A stretch of 64,000 bases of DNA from Streptomyces sp. NBC_01717 (GCF_036248255.1 NZ_CP109178.1:6200001-6264000), one strand, 5' to 3'; counted from the first letter of the stretch, positions 46,297-56,224 are shown. Made by a program: numbers and translations. Notes: a model not told the origin generated them from the sequence alone.

Positions 46297-47039
46297 CCGC
46301 ACCGGTCTTCGTCGTCGAGCAGGTCCCCAGCGGCCCGCGGTTCGTCCTGGACGGGCCGGAGGGGCGGCACGCCGTATCGGTGAAACGGCTGCACGCCGGT
46401 GAGGACGTCGTCCTGACGGACGGTCACGGCCGGTGGGTGGAAGGCGTCGTGGAGGCCGCCGAGGGCAAGGACCGGCTCGTCCTGACGGGCCTCGGCACGG
46501 TCCACGAGGAGCCCCGGCCCGCGCCCCGTATCACCGTGATCCAGGCGCTCCCCAAGGGCGACCGCGGCGAGGTCGCCGTCGAGACGCTCACGGAGACCGG
46601 TGTCGACGCGATCGTGCCGTGGCAGGCCTCGCGCTGCATCACCCAATGGAAGGGTGATCGTGGCCTCAAATCCCTGGCGAAATGGCGGAACACGGCCCGC
46701 GAGGCGGGCAAGCAGTCGCGCCGGGTGCTGTTCCCGGAGGTGACGGACGCCATGACGACCAATCAGGTTGCCGCTCTTCTGGCCACAGCGGACTTCGCGG
46801 CCGTCCTGCACGAGGAGCGGGAGTACGACAGCGAGCCGCTGGCCACCGTCGGACTCCCGGTCGGGGGCGAGATCATGCTGGTCGTGGGGCCCGAGGGCGG
46901 TGTCTCGCCGGCCGAGCTGGAAGCCTTCGCCGAGGCCGGCGCCCGGACCTGCCGGCTCGGCCGGAGCGTGCTGCGCACCTCCACGGCGGGCACCGCGGCG
47001 ACGGCGCTGCTGCTGGGGCGTACCGGCCGCTGGGCCTAA
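46293..47039 (+). CDS. rsmE: 16S rRNA (uracil1498-N3)-methyltransferase
   Basis: SPOUT-fold methyltransferase. 248 residues from GTG 46293, which overlaps the preceding stop. PUA-like N-terminus (GPEGRHAVSVKRLHAGEDV), then the knot: IQALPKGDRGEVAVETLTE, WQASRCITQW, VVGPEGGVSPAELEAF and LGRSVLRTSTAGTAA, all diagnostic of RsmE. Confidence 0.95.
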   Translation: MTAPVFVVEQVPSGPRFVLDGPEGRHAVSVKRLHAGEDVVLTDGHGRWVEGVVEAAEGKDRLVLTGLGTVHEEPRPAPRITVIQALPKGDRGEVAVETLTETGVDAIVPWQASRCITQWKGDRGLKSLAKWRNTAREAGKQSRRVLFPEVTDAMTTNQVAALLATADFAAVLHEEREYDSEPLATVGLPVGGEIMLVVGPEGGVSPAELEAFAEAGARTCRLGRSVLRTSTAGTAATALLLGRTGRWA

Positions 47040-47115
47040 CCACCTCATACAGCAAGTCCGGTGTGGCCGCAAGCGGTCTACCGCGCGACGGGGGAGTAGT
47101 GGGACGCTTCCACGT

Positions 47116-47700
47116 ATGGGGACATTGAGGGCATCAAGTCCATGGGGGCGCGGCCGGACCCGTCGCATTCCGGCCGTACTGTGCCTCGTCGGTGCGACGG
47201 TTGCGGGGGCCGTCGCCTGTGAGCCGATCGACGGAATGAACTCCGCGTCCGTCGCCCTGACCACGGACCGGGCGGGCACCGGGGCGCTGGAGGGCAAAGG
47301 GGTCGATGTGCGGTGGCTGAACTGCACGGCCGAGGTCGAGGGCGTCGGTGCGACGCCGTCCTCGCCCTCACCCTCCGCGTCCGTGCAGCAGGTGGCGCAG
47401 GTCGACTGCCGCGGCCGGACCGTGGGCGGCAAGGACATCACGCTCGCCGGCAAGGTCACGAAGGAGGTCAACGGGACCTGTGTGCGGGGGGACTTGACCG
47501 GAAGGGTCAGCGACAGGACCGTCCTGCGGGCCGATGTGCTCGGCAACTGCGACGCCGCCCCCTCGACCCGCGTCGTGACGCCGCCGACGGGAGGCGGAGG
47601 TGGCGGGAACGGCGGGGGTGGCGGAAACGGCGGTGTTGGCGGTGCCCGGCCGACGGTCACCGTGACCGTCACGGTGATCGAATATCCCCGGGGCAAGTGA
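47116..47700 (+). CDS. Putative lipoprotein, hypothetical
   Basis: 194 residues from ATG 47116. A basic N-terminus (SPWGRGRTRR), a hydrophobic stretch and the lipobox GAVAC give a lipoprotein signal with cleavage before Cys at about residue 36. The mature part has three or four cysteines, a Ser/Pro-rich segment, and a Gly/Asn-rich linker before a TVTVTVT strand-like end. No known domain. It lies alone between rsmE and the tricorn gene. Confidence 0.75.
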   Translation: MGTLRASSPWGRGRTRRIPAVLCLVGATVAGAVACEPIDGMNSASVALTTDRAGTGALEGKGVDVRWLNCTAEVEGVGATPSSPSPSASVQQVAQVDCRGRTVGGKDITLAGKVTKEVNGTCVRGDLTGRVSDRTVLRADVLGNCDAAPSTRVVTPPTGGGGGGNGGGGGNGGVGGARPTVTVTVTVIEYPRGK

Positions 47701-47779
47701 GTGCGTCCGGCACGCAGGTGTGGGCGGACTCCGGCCAACCCCGTTCCCCGGAGCACGACCGCGGCCTAGGGTGATCGAT

Positions 47780-50700
47780 GTGACACAGCCTGCCTATCTC
47801 CGGTACCCCCATGTCCAGGGCGAATTGATCGCCTTCACCGCTGAGGACGACGTCTGGCTGGCGCCGCTCGACGGCGGCCGGGCCTGGCGGGTCAGCGCCG
47901 ACAACCGGCCCGTCAGCCAGCCGCGCATATCGCCCGACGGCACCCACGTCGCCTGGACGTCCACCCGGGACGGTGCCCCCGAGGTGCACCTCGCGCCCGT
48001 CGACGGCGGTCCTTCGAAGCGGCTGACCTACTGGGGCGACGCCCGGACGTCCGTACGCGGCTGGACCCCCGAAGGCGACGTCCTGGTCATCAGCACCCAG
48101 GGGCAGGTGTCGCTGCGCCGCAGCTGGGCCCGGGCCGTCCCGGTCGACGGCGGGCCCGCCCGGATCCTGCCGTACGGACCGGTCGGCTCCCTCGCGTACG
48201 GGCCCGGCGGACGGGTCCTGCTGCTCTCCGCCACCATGGGGCGCGAGGCCGCCACCTGGAAGCGCTACCGGGGCGGCACGGCGGGCAAGTTGTGGCTCGC
48301 GCAAGCACCCGGGGAAGTCCAGGGACCGGACGGCGTCGCGGACTTCGTACGGATCCACGAGGGCCTCGACGGCAACATCGAATGCCCGATGTGGGTCGGC
48401 GACCGTCTCGCCTTCCTCTCCGACCACGAAGGCGTCGGCGCGCTCTACTCCTCGCTCCCCGACGGCTCCGACCTGCGCCGGTACACCGAGGTCGACGGCT
48501 TCTACGCCCGCCACGCGACGACCGACGGCACCCGCGTCAGCTACGCCTCGGCCGGTGAGCTGTGGCTGCTCGACGACCTCGAAGGCGCCGGACCGCGCCG
48601 TATCGACATCCGCCTCGGCGGCCAGCGCGCCGACCTCCAGCCGCACCCCGTGCACGCCGGGAGCCACCTCGACTCGGCGTCCCCGGACCGTACCGGCCGC
48701 GGCAGCGCCGTCGGGACGCGCGGCGCCGTCCACTGGGTCACCCACCGCGAGGGCCCGGCCCGCGCACTGGCCGTCGAACCCGGGGTGCGGGCCAGGCTGC
48801 CCCGTACCTTCCAGGCCGACGGCGATCAGCATGTCGTCTGGGTCACCGACGCGCAGGGCGACGACGCCCTCGAGTGCGCACCCGCCACCGGGATCGCTCC
48901 TGGCACCGCACCGCGCCGACTGGCCGCCGGCCGGCTCGGCAGGGTGCTCGACCTGGCGGCGGCCCCCGACGGCAGCCGGTTCGCTGTCGCCTCGCACGAC
49001 GGCCGGATCCTCATCGTCGAGCGGGAGAGGGGCGAGGTCCACGAGGTCGACCGCAGTGAACACGGCGACGCCTCCGGGCTCGTCTTCTCGCCCGACTCCG
49101 CATGGCTCGCCTGGTCCCACCCCGGGCCCGAGCCGCTGAGCCAGCTCAAGCTCGCGCACCTCGCCGACCTGTCGGTCGCCGAGGCCACGCCGCTCCGTTT
49201 CCGGGACTACGCCCCCGCGTTCACCGTCGACGGCAAGCACCTCGCCTTCCTCTCCGAGCGGGCCTTCGACCCGGTCTACGACGCGCACGTCTTCGACCTG
49301 GCCTTCGTCGGCGCCTGCCGCCCGCACCTGCTGACGCTCGCCGCCACCACACCCTCCCCGTTCGGGCCGCAGCGCCACGGCCGCCCGACCGAGAAGGAGA
49401 AGAACTCCGGCGACGGCGACCAGGACAACCCCACCGCGCTGCCCGTCACCCGGATCGACCTGGAAGGGCTCGCCGACCGGATCGTGCCGCTGCCCGTCGA
49501 GGCCGCCCGCTACTCCTCGCTGCGCGCGGCGAAGGACGGACTGCTGTGGCTGCGGCACCCGGTGACGGGCGTGCTCGGAACGGCAGGGGCGACGCCGGAC
49601 TCCCGGGGGCCGGAGACCGTCCTGGAGCGGTACGACCTGGAGAAGCTGCACAGCGACGAACTCGCCTCCGACGTCAGCCGGTTCGCCGTCAGCGGCGACG
49701 GCAGGCGGCTGGTCCTGCACACCCGGGGCAAGCTGCGCGTCGTGCCCGCCGACAGCCGTGTCCCGGCGGGCTCCGACGACGACCACGACGGCGGCAGCGA
49801 CACCGTCGACCTCTCCCGGATCCGCCGGACCGTCGAACCGGCCGCCGAGTGGCGCCAGATGTACGACGAGGCCGGCCGCATCATGCGCGACAACTTCTGG
49901 CGGCCCGACATGGGCGGCGTGGACTGGGACGGGGTCCTCGACCGCTACCGGCCGGTGCTGGCGCGCGTCGCCACCCATGACGACCTCGTCGACCTGCTCT
50001 GGGAGGTGCAGGGGGAGCTCGGCACCTCGCATGCGTATGTGACGCCGTCGGGTGGCCGGCACGACGACACGAGCCGGCAGGGGCTGCTCGGGGCCGATAT
50101 CTCCCGTACGGACGACGGCCATTGGCGCATCGACCGGATCCTGCCCTCCGAGACGTCCGACCCGGCGGCCCGCTCGCCGCTCGCCGCGCCCGGCGTCGCG
50201 GTCCGCGCCGGGGACGCGATCCTTGCCGTCGACGGGCAGGAGATCGACCCCCTGACCGGGCCCGGACCGCTGCTCACCGGCTCGGCGGGCAAGCCGGTCG
50301 AGCTGACCGTCGAGCCGGCGGACGGCGGCAATCTGCGCCATGTCGTCGTCGTGCCCACCGCGGACGAGGAGGCGTTGCGGTACCACGCGTGGGTGGCGGA
50401 CCGACGGGCGTACGTGCACGAGCAGTCCGGCGGCCGCCTCGGCTACCTCCACGTGCCCGACATGGTCGGCTCCGGCTGGGCCCAGCTGCACCGGGACCTG
50501 CGGGTCGAAGTGGCGCGTGAAGGGCTGGTGGTGGACGTACGGGAGAACCGGGGTGGCCACACGTCGCAGCTGGTCGTGGAGAAGCTGGCCCGGCGCATCG
50601 TCGGCTGGGATCTGCCGCGCGGCATGCAGCCGTACAGCTACCCCGGGGACGCGCCGCGCGGTCCGGTGGTGGCCGTGGCGAACGAGTTCTCCGGCTCGGA

Positions 50701-51022
50701 CGGCGACATCGTCAACGCGGCGATCAAGGCGCTCGGGATCGGGCCGGTGGTCGGTACCCGGACGTGGGGCGGTGTGGTGGGCATCGACAGCCGGTACCGG
50801 CTGGTCGACGGCACGCTGGTCACACAGCCCAAGTACGCGTTCTGGCTGGAGGGGTACGGCTGGGGTGTGGAGAACCACGGGGTGGATCCCGATGTGGAGG
50901 TCGTGATGACGCCGCAGGACCATGCGGTGGGACGGGATCCGCAGCTGGATGCGGCGATCCGGATCGCGCTCGAGGGGCTCGCGGAGAGTCCGGCGAAGAC
51001 GGCACCGGGTCTGCCGGGGTAG
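47780..51022 (+). CDS. Tricorn protease homologue
   Basis: Large S41-type peptidase that processes proteasome or other peptide products in the cytosol. 1080 residues from GTG 47780, which has TAGGGT seven bases upstream (leaderless); GTG 47771 overlaps that box and is rejected. N-terminal beta-propeller repeats (residues 1-660, ISPDGTHVAWTS, FTVDGKHLAFLSE), a C1 helical region, a PDZ domain (about 765-860) and the C2 catalytic domain. The tetrad appears complete: His751, Ser973-Asp974 in EFSGSDGD, and Glu1031, close to the Thermoplasma numbering of His746/Ser965/Asp966/Glu1023. Confidence 0.93.
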   Translation: MTQPAYLRYPHVQGELIAFTAEDDVWLAPLDGGRAWRVSADNRPVSQPRISPDGTHVAWTSTRDGAPEVHLAPVDGGPSKRLTYWGDARTSVRGWTPEGDVLVISTQGQVSLRRSWARAVPVDGGPARILPYGPVGSLAYGPGGRVLLLSATMGREAATWKRYRGGTAGKLWLAQAPGEVQGPDGVADFVRIHEGLDGNIECPMWVGDRLAFLSDHEGVGALYSSLPDGSDLRRYTEVDGFYARHATTDGTRVSYASAGELWLLDDLEGAGPRRIDIRLGGQRADLQPHPVHAGSHLDSASPDRTGRGSAVGTRGAVHWVTHREGPARALAVEPGVRARLPRTFQADGDQHVVWVTDAQGDDALECAPATGIAPGTAPRRLAAGRLGRVLDLAAAPDGSRFAVASHDGRILIVERERGEVHEVDRSEHGDASGLVFSPDSAWLAWSHPGPEPLSQLKLAHLADLSVAEATPLRFRDYAPAFTVDGKHLAFLSERAFDPVYDAHVFDLAFVGACRPHLLTLAATTPSPFGPQRHGRPTEKEKNSGDGDQDNPTALPVTRIDLEGLADRIVPLPVEAARYSSLRAAKDGLLWLRHPVTGVLGTAGATPDSRGPETVLERYDLEKLHSDELASDVSRFAVSGDGRRLVLHTRGKLRVVPADSRVPAGSDDDHDGGSDTVDLSRIRRTVEPAAEWRQMYDEAGRIMRDNFWRPDMGGVDWDGVLDRYRPVLARVATHDDLVDLLWEVQGELGTSHAYVTPSGGRHDDTSRQGLLGADISRTDDGHWRIDRILPSETSDPAARSPLAAPGVAVRAGDAILAVDGQEIDPLTGPGPLLTGSAGKPVELTVEPADGGNLRHVVVVPTADEEALRYHAWVADRRAYVHEQSGGRLGYLHVPDMVGSGWAQLHRDLRVEVAREGLVVDVRENRGGHTSQLVVEKLARRIVGWDLPRGMQPYSYPGDAPRGPVVAVANEFSGSDGDIVNAAIKALGIGPVVGTRTWGGVVGIDSRYRLVDGTLVTQPKYAFWLEGYGWGVENHGVDPDVEVVMTPQDHAVGRDPQLDAAIRIALEGLAESPAKTAPGLPG

Positions 51023-51050
51023 CAGGCGGGGGCTCGTTCCCCTGCTCGTC

Positions 51051-51089
51051 CGTTCTCGAAGCCGGGGCCCCGCCCCGGCTTCGAGAACG
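51051..51089 (+). terminator. Terminator after the tricorn gene
   Basis: A perfect 17-bp stem (51051-51067 with 51073-51089) with a 5-base loop, 28 bases after the stop. Confidence 0.82.
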
Positions 51090-51151
51090 GGGCAACCACG
51101 CCCGATAGCATGCCCGTGTACGGATCAACCACGCGACCGAGGAGCCCGGCC

Positions 51152-51511
51152 ATGGCGGGAGAACCGCAGCCCGACTGCCTGTTCTGCAAGATCGTCTCGG
51201 GAGACGTCCCGGCAACCATCGTCCGCGAGACCGAGACGACCGTAGCCTTCCGCGACATCAACCCCCAGGCCCCCACCCACATCCTCGTCATCCCGCGCGT
51301 CCACCACCGCGACGCGGCCACCCTCGCCGCCGCCGAACCGCAGATCGCCGCCGACATACTGCGCGAGGCCGGGCACGTCGCCGCCGACGAGAAGATCACC
51401 GACACCGGTTACCGGGTCGTCTTCAATACCGGCGCCGGTGCCGGGCAGACCGTCTTCCACGCGCACGCCCACGTCCTGGGCGGCCGCGGAATGCAGTGGC
51501 CTCCCGGATAA
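51152..51511 (+). CDS. HIT family nucleotide hydrolase
   Basis: 119 residues from ATG 51152, with GAGGAG eight bases upstream. [13 protein letters not shown] at the N-terminus and the histidine triad HAHAHVLGG near the C-terminus are those of the HINT branch, which hydrolyses purine nucleoside phosphoramidates. The Cys pair CLFC may bind zinc. It is 14 bases before the RNase Z gene and probably in its operon. Confidence 0.93.
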   Translation: MAGEPQPDCLFCKIVSGDVPATIVRETETTVAFRDINPQAPTHILVIPRVHHRDAATLAAAEPQIAADILREAGHVAADEKITDTGYRVVFNTGAGAGQTVFHAHAHVLGGRGMQWPPG

Positions 51512-51525
51512 CAGGCCGCCGCATC

Positions 51526-52437
51526 ATGTCCGTACGAGAACTCGTCGTCCTCGGCACCGCCAGCCAGGTCCCCACCCGACACCGCAACCACAACGGCTAT
51601 CTGCTGCGCTGGGACGGCGAGGGCATCCTCTTCGACCCGGGCGAGGGCACCCAGCGCCAGATGCTGCGGGCCGGGGTCGCCGCGCACGACATCAACCGCA
51701 TCTGCATCACTCACTTCCACGGTGACCACTCGCTCGGCCTGGCCGGGGTGATCCAGCGGATCAACCTCGACCAGGTACCGCACCCCGTCACCGCGCACTA
51801 CCCGGCGAGCGGCCGGCACTTCTTCGAGCGGCTGCGGTACGCGACCGCCTACCGCGAGTCCGTCCAGCTGACCGAGGCCCCGGTCGCCGCCGACGGGATC
51901 CTCGCCGAGACGGACGCGTACACCCTGCACAGCCACAGGCTCTCGCACCCCGTCGAGTCGTACGGCTACCGCCTCGTCGAGCCCGACCGGCGGCGCATGC
52001 TCCCCGAGCGGCTCGCCGAGCACGGGATCAGCGGGCCGGACGTCGGACGGATCCAGCGCGAGGGCTCGTTGGGCGGCGTAGGACTCGACGAGGTGTCCGA
52101 GAGCAGGCGCGGACAGCGCTTCGCGTTCATCATGGACACAAGGCTCTGCGACGGCGTGTACGCGCTCGCCGAGGGGTGCGACATGCTGGTCATCGAGTCG
52201 ACCTTCCTCGACGAGGACGAACGTCTCGCCACCGACCACGGTCATCTCACCGCCGGACAGGCGGCCCGGGTGGCCCGGGAGGCGGGCGTACGGCATCTCG
52301 TGCTCACGCACTTCTCACAGCGGTACGCGGACCCGGAGCTCTTCGCCACCCAGGCCCGTGCCGCCGGGTTCGAGGGCGAACTGACCATCGCCCAGGACCT
52401 GATAAGCGTTCCCGTTCCCACCCGCCATCAGCAGTAG
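51526..52437 (+). CDS. rnz: Ribonuclease Z
   Basis: Endonuclease that trims the 3' ends of tRNA precursors lacking encoded CCA, as both tRNA-Ala genes here do. 303 residues from ATG 51526. Motifs: [11 protein letters not shown] near residue 44, [13 protein letters not shown] near 65, MDTRLCDG near 205 and [12 protein letters not shown] near 265, the RNase Z order. Follows the HIT gene closely and precedes the deaminase by 37 bases. Confidence 0.92.
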   Translation: MSVRELVVLGTASQVPTRHRNHNGYLLRWDGEGILFDPGEGTQRQMLRAGVAAHDINRICITHFHGDHSLGLAGVIQRINLDQVPHPVTAHYPASGRHFFERLRYATAYRESVQLTEAPVAADGILAETDAYTLHSHRLSHPVESYGYRLVEPDRRRMLPERLAEHGISGPDVGRIQREGSLGGVGLDEVSESRRGQRFAFIMDTRLCDGVYALAEGCDMLVIESTFLDEDERLATDHGHLTAGQAARVAREAGVRHLVLTHFSQRYADPELFATQARAAGFEGELTIAQDLISVPVPTRHQQ

Positions 52438-52474
52438 TGACAGCAACAGCAACACCATTCGTTAGCGAGAAACC

Positions 52475-53467
52475 GTGCAACTCCCCAAGGCCGAACTCCA
52501 CCTCCACATCGAAGGAACCCTCGAACCCGAGCTGGCCTTCGTCCTCGCCGCGCGCAACGGCGTGGAGCTGCCGTACGCGAACACCGAAGAGCTGCGCACC
52601 GCCTACCTCTTCGACGATCTGCAGACCTTCCTCGACCTGTACTACGCGCTGATGGCCGTCCTGCGCACCGAGCAGGACTTCGAGGAACTCGCCGACGCCT
52701 ATCTCACCCGCGCCGCCGCCCAGGGCGTCCGCCACGCGGAGATCTTCTTCGACCCGCAGGCGCACACCGCCCGTGGTGTCCCGATCGGCACCGTCGTCGA
52801 GGGACTCGGCCGGGCGCTCGATCGCAGCGAGGAGGAGCACGGCATCTCCACCCAGCTGATCATGTGCTTCCTGCGCGACCAGTCCGCTGCGTCGGCCCTG
52901 GAGACCCTCGACGCCGCGAAGCCCTATCTGCACCGGATCAGCGCCGTCGGCCTCGACTCGGCGGAGGTCGGGCATCCGCCCGCGAAGTTCCGTGAGGTGT
53001 ACGAGGCGGCCGAGGCGCTCGGGCTGCGGAAGGTCGCACACGCCGGCGAGGAGGGCCCGCCCGAGTACATCCGGGAGGCGCTCGACGTCCTCGGGGTCGA
53101 GCGCATCGATCACGGGCTGCGCTGCATGGAGGATCCGGAGCTGGTGAAGCGGCTCGTCGCCGAGCGGGTGCCGCTCACGCTCTGCCCGCTGTCCAACGTG
53201 CGGCTGCGTGCCGTCGACATACTGGAGGACCACCCGCTGCGGGCCATGCTGGACGCCGGGCTGGTCTGCACGGTGAACTCCGACGACCCCGCCTACTTCG
53301 GCGGATACGTCGGAGACACCTTCCACGCCGTCCATGAGGCGCTCGGCCTGGAGCGTGAGCAGTTGCGCACGCTGGCCCGCAACTCGTTCGAGGCGGCCTT
53401 CCTCGACCACGACGAGGAGCGCAGGTCGCGCTATCTGTCGGAGGTCGAGGCGTACGCGTTCGACTGA
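52475..53467 (+). CDS. Adenine deaminase of the adenosine-deaminase superfamily
   Basis: Zinc amidohydrolase, 330 residues from GTG 52475. KAELHLHIEGTLEPELAF at 5-22 holds the first metal histidines, VAHAGEEGPPEYI near 190 and VNSDDPAYFGGYVGDTF near 270 the rest. The stretch LDSAEVGHPPAKF near 155 and the SDDPAYFGG motif are, as I recall, those of bacterial/fungal adenine deaminases rather than adenosine deaminases, so adenine to hypoxanthine is the likelier reaction. Annotations as add are probably by general similarity. Its last 37 bases overlap the convergent MFS gene. Confidence 0.85.
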   Translation: MQLPKAELHLHIEGTLEPELAFVLAARNGVELPYANTEELRTAYLFDDLQTFLDLYYALMAVLRTEQDFEELADAYLTRAAAQGVRHAEIFFDPQAHTARGVPIGTVVEGLGRALDRSEEEHGISTQLIMCFLRDQSAASALETLDAAKPYLHRISAVGLDSAEVGHPPAKFREVYEAAEALGLRKVAHAGEEGPPEYIREALDVLGVERIDHGLRCMEDPELVKRLVAERVPLTLCPLSNVRLRAVDILEDHPLRAMLDAGLVCTVNSDDPAYFGGYVGDTFHAVHEALGLEREQLRTLARNSFEAAFLDHDEERRSRYLSEVEAYAFD

Positions 53468-54789
53468 CCGCCCGCACCCGACGGACCGGCCGTCCGGAAC
53501 GCGTTCCTGCCGAGGCGCCTGCGGCGCAGCGCGGGCACGCTGATCTCCGTGACGGCCTGTTCGGGCGACCCCAGCTTCGGCACCGCACCGGACAGCGTGC
53601 CGGTGGTGGCGGCGAGCAGAGCCGCGGGAGCGCCGCCCCGACGGCGGACCGAACCGGGCACCAGCGGACGGCCACCGGTGTGCAGCGCGACGGCCGTGAC
53701 CGGGGCGGCGACCAGCAGCGTCACGGCGCCCAGGAGCAGGCCCATCACCGGATAGCCGGCCACCTCGGACAGCACACTGCCGAGGACCGGGCCGCAGGCC
53801 ACGCCGACGGACGACGCGGATCCCGCGAGGACCGCCCAGCGGCCGCGTACGTCCAGGGCCGCGGCCAGACCGATCAGATACGAGAGGACCACCGGGTAGA
53901 CGGTGTTCCACGTGATCTCGCCGGCGGCGAACGAACCGAGGCCGCCCGCCGATGAGCTGAGCACGATGCTGGCCGCGATGATCATCGTGCCGAGGCCGAT
54001 CGGTACGGCCCGGCCGAGCCGTGCGCCCAGCACCCCGGCACCCATCACACCGAGCAGCCCGGCGCCGAGCGCGGCGGCGAACACCGCGCCGACGGTGACC
54101 TCGGAGAGCCCGGCCTGGACCACACCGATCCGGCTGCTGACCCCCCACAGCGCGTTCTGTGCCATGGACCAGACGAGCATGCCGCCCGCCAGCACCAGAC
54201 CGGAGCGGCGGTGCGGCAGCCGCCCGGAGGCGGGCGCGCCGGCACCGGTGGCCGCCGAGCCGCCGAGCCGTGCGGTGGCGGGCCAGACGAGCAGGGCGAC
54301 CAGCGCGATCGAGGCGAACGGAAGTCGGTGGCCGCCGCCCAGGTGCGGCATCGTCAGATAGAGGACGCCCGCGGTCGCGGAGACGCTGAGCAGTCCCAGG
54401 GACGAGGTGCGGTGCGGATCGCGCTGCGCGGCGATGCCGGCCGCGGCCACCGCCGTCGCCGTACCGGAGCCGAAGCCGCCGATCATCGCGCCCATGACCA
54501 CCAGCGGCACGGAGGCCGTCAGCGCGGCGCAGCCGTACCCGGCCACGGCCAGGAGCAGCCCGATCCGTGCCGGTCTCTGCAGTCCGTACACCTCGACCCG
54601 GCCGGCCAGCGAGAACCCGGCACCGGCGGAACTCAGCAGCAGGGCGCTGCCGACCAGACCGGCCTGGGCCGCGCTGAGGCCCAGATGGGTGGAGAGCCTG
54701 GCGACGAGGGTGGGGAGCAGATAGGCGGCGAGGTAACCGGCGGTGAACACGGCGACCAGGGGCCACGCGGCGCGCGGGCGCGAGGACAT
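53431..54789 (-). CDS. MFS transporter
   Basis: 452 residues from ATG 54789 with AGGA six bases upstream; an ATG at 54807 adds six residues. About twelve transmembrane helices, a GFGSGTATAVAAAGIAAQRD loop between helices 4 and 5, and a long polar C-terminal tail after residue 390. No strong drug- or sugar-specific signature. Its 3' end overlaps the end of the adenine deaminase gene by 37 bases, so a purine link is possible but not shown. Confidence 0.87.
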   Translation of the reverse strand: MSSRPRAAWPLVAVFTAGYLAAYLLPTLVARLSTHLGLSAAQAGLVGSALLLSSAGAGFSLAGRVEVYGLQRPARIGLLLAVAGYGCAALTASVPLVVMGAMIGGFGSGTATAVAAAGIAAQRDPHRTSSLGLLSVSATAGVLYLTMPHLGGGHRLPFASIALVALLVWPATARLGGSAATGAGAPASGRLPHRRSGLVLAGGMLVWSMAQNALWGVSSRIGVVQAGLSEVTVGAVFAAALGAGLLGVMGAGVLGARLGRAVPIGLGTMIIAASIVLSSSAGGLGSFAAGEITWNTVYPVVLSYLIGLAAALDVRGRWAVLAGSASSVGVACGPVLGSVLSEVAGYPVMGLLLGAVTLLVAAPVTAVALHTGGRPLVPGSVRRRGGAPAALLAATTGTLSGAVPKLGSPEQAVTEISVPALRRRRLGRNAFRTAGPSGAGGQSNAYASTSDR

Positions 54790-55120
54790 GGGAGTTCCTG
54801 AAGACATGCCGAAGAAGGCAGGGGAGGGCAATGAGGGAAAATGCGGGGGGAAAGCGGCGCACCCGTCCGTGACGCCGACGGCGATGCTCGCGCGCCAATT
54901 TGTATCAAGTGCGCACAGCCGACCGAAAGGCACACTCATGTGATCTGAGTCACATTTGTGTTTACAGCCCTGCAGGCCGGGTATCAGCGAATGTTTACGC
55001 AGGTCAGCGTGCGTACGCGCAGGCCGGCCGCACGCCCTCCCGGCGCGGCGGCGCGGACCCTCCGGATGTGTACGCGTATCGGGCACACTGGCGGGATCTG
55101 CCACGACCGGGGAGTGCAAG
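54790..55120. other. Divergent intergenic region, MFS gene and sugar kinase gene
   Basis: 331 bases with an AT-richer patch at 54895-54975 and a TATCGG/TACGCG-like stretch at 55065-55080. It should hold the two divergent promoters. No ORF with a ribosome site seen; no recognisable operator palindrome. Confidence 0.4.
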
Positions 55121-56224
55121 GTGAGCACAGACAATCCAGGCATCGACCCACTGGACGGACTGCGCGCCCCGCAGGACCCGGCCTGCGATGTGTTCCTCAC
55201 CGGCACGGTCTTCCTCGACATCGTCTTCACCGGCCTGGACAGCGCCCCGGTCCGCGGCACCGAGTCCTGGGCACGCGGCATGGGTTCCAGTCCCGGCGGG
55301 GTCGCCAACATGGCCACCGCACTCGCCAGACTCGGACTGCACACCTCGCTCGCCGCGGCATTCGGTGACGACCACTACGGGGAGTACTGCTGGGACGCCC
55401 TCGAGCAGGGCGAGGGCATCGACCTCTCGATGTCGCACACCGTCCGCGGCTGGCATTCGCCGGTGACCGTGTCGATGGCGTACGAGGGCGAGCGGACGAT
55501 GGTCTCGCACGGCCACGAGGCCCCGCCGCCCGCCACCCGGGCGAACCGGACCTTCCCGCACTGCCCGCCGCGCGCCCGTGCCGCCGTCGCCTCACTGGCC
55601 CCCGGCCGCAGCGAACCGTGGGTGGCCACCGCGGCCCGGCACGGCGCCCGGATTTTCGCCGATGTCGGCTGGGACGAGACCGGCCGGTGGGACCTGGACG
55701 CACTGCCCGACCTGGAGCACTGCCAGGCCTTTCTGCCAAACGCGGAGGAGGCGATGCGCTACACCCGCACCGACTGCCCGCGCGCCGCCGCCCGCGCCCT
55801 GGCCGAGCGGGTGCCGCTCGCCGTCGTCACGCTCGGTGCGGAGGGCGCGTACGCGGTGGACGCGGCGACCGGCGTCACCGCCGAGGTGCCCGCGATCGAG
55901 GTCGAGGCGCTCGATCCGACCGGGGCGGGCGACGTCTTCGTCGCCGGTTTCGTCACCGGCACCCTGGCGGACTGGCCGCTGGCCGACCGGCTGGCCTTCG
56001 CCGGACTGACCGCGGCGCTCTCCGTGCAGGAGTTCGGCGGGTCCCTGTCGGCGCCGGGCTGGGCGGAGATCGCCGCCTGGTGGCAGCGGGTCCGCACCTG
56101 CGACGGCCAGGATCCGGCGGCGCTGCAGCGGTACGCGTTCCTGGAGGACCTGCTGCCCGCGGCCGCCCGGCCCTGGCCGCTGCGCCGGGCCGTGCCGACG
56201 ATCGGCTTCCGCAGCCCGGCGTGA
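55121..56224 (+). CDS. PfkB family carbohydrate kinase
   Basis: 367 residues from GTG 55121 with GGGGAG upstream. Ribokinase-fold features: DVFLTGTVFLDIVFTGL at the start, SSPGGVANMATALARLG as the substrate-side signature, and DPTGAGDVFVAGFVTG near 275 with the catalytic Asp (GAGD). About 40 extra C-terminal residues follow the family core. Sugar substrate not predictable from sequence; no transporter or sugar-specific neighbour on the same strand. Confidence 0.9.
   Translation: MSTDNPGIDPLDGLRAPQDPACDVFLTGTVFLDIVFTGLDSAPVRGTESWARGMGSSPGGVANMATALARLGLHTSLAAAFGDDHYGEYCWDALEQGEGIDLSMSHTVRGWHSPVTVSMAYEGERTMVSHGHEAPPPATRANRTFPHCPPRARAAVASLAPGRSEPWVATAARHGARIFADVGWDETGRWDLDALPDLEHCQAFLPNAEEAMRYTRTDCPRAAARALAERVPLAVVTLGAEGAYAVDAATGVTAEVPAIEVEALDPTGAGDVFVAGFVTGTLADWPLADRLAFAGLTAALSVQEFGGSLSAPGWAEIAAWWQRVRTCDGQDPAALQRYAFLEDLLPAAARPWPLRRAVPTIGFRSPA

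Noticed and set aside
47669..50923. Very long (1084-codon) open frame on the minus strand opposite the tricorn gene
   Set aside because: Shadow frame of a high-GC gene; the product is Arg/Gly/Val/Asp-rich low complexity, and the plus strand encodes a full tricorn protease with active-site residues.
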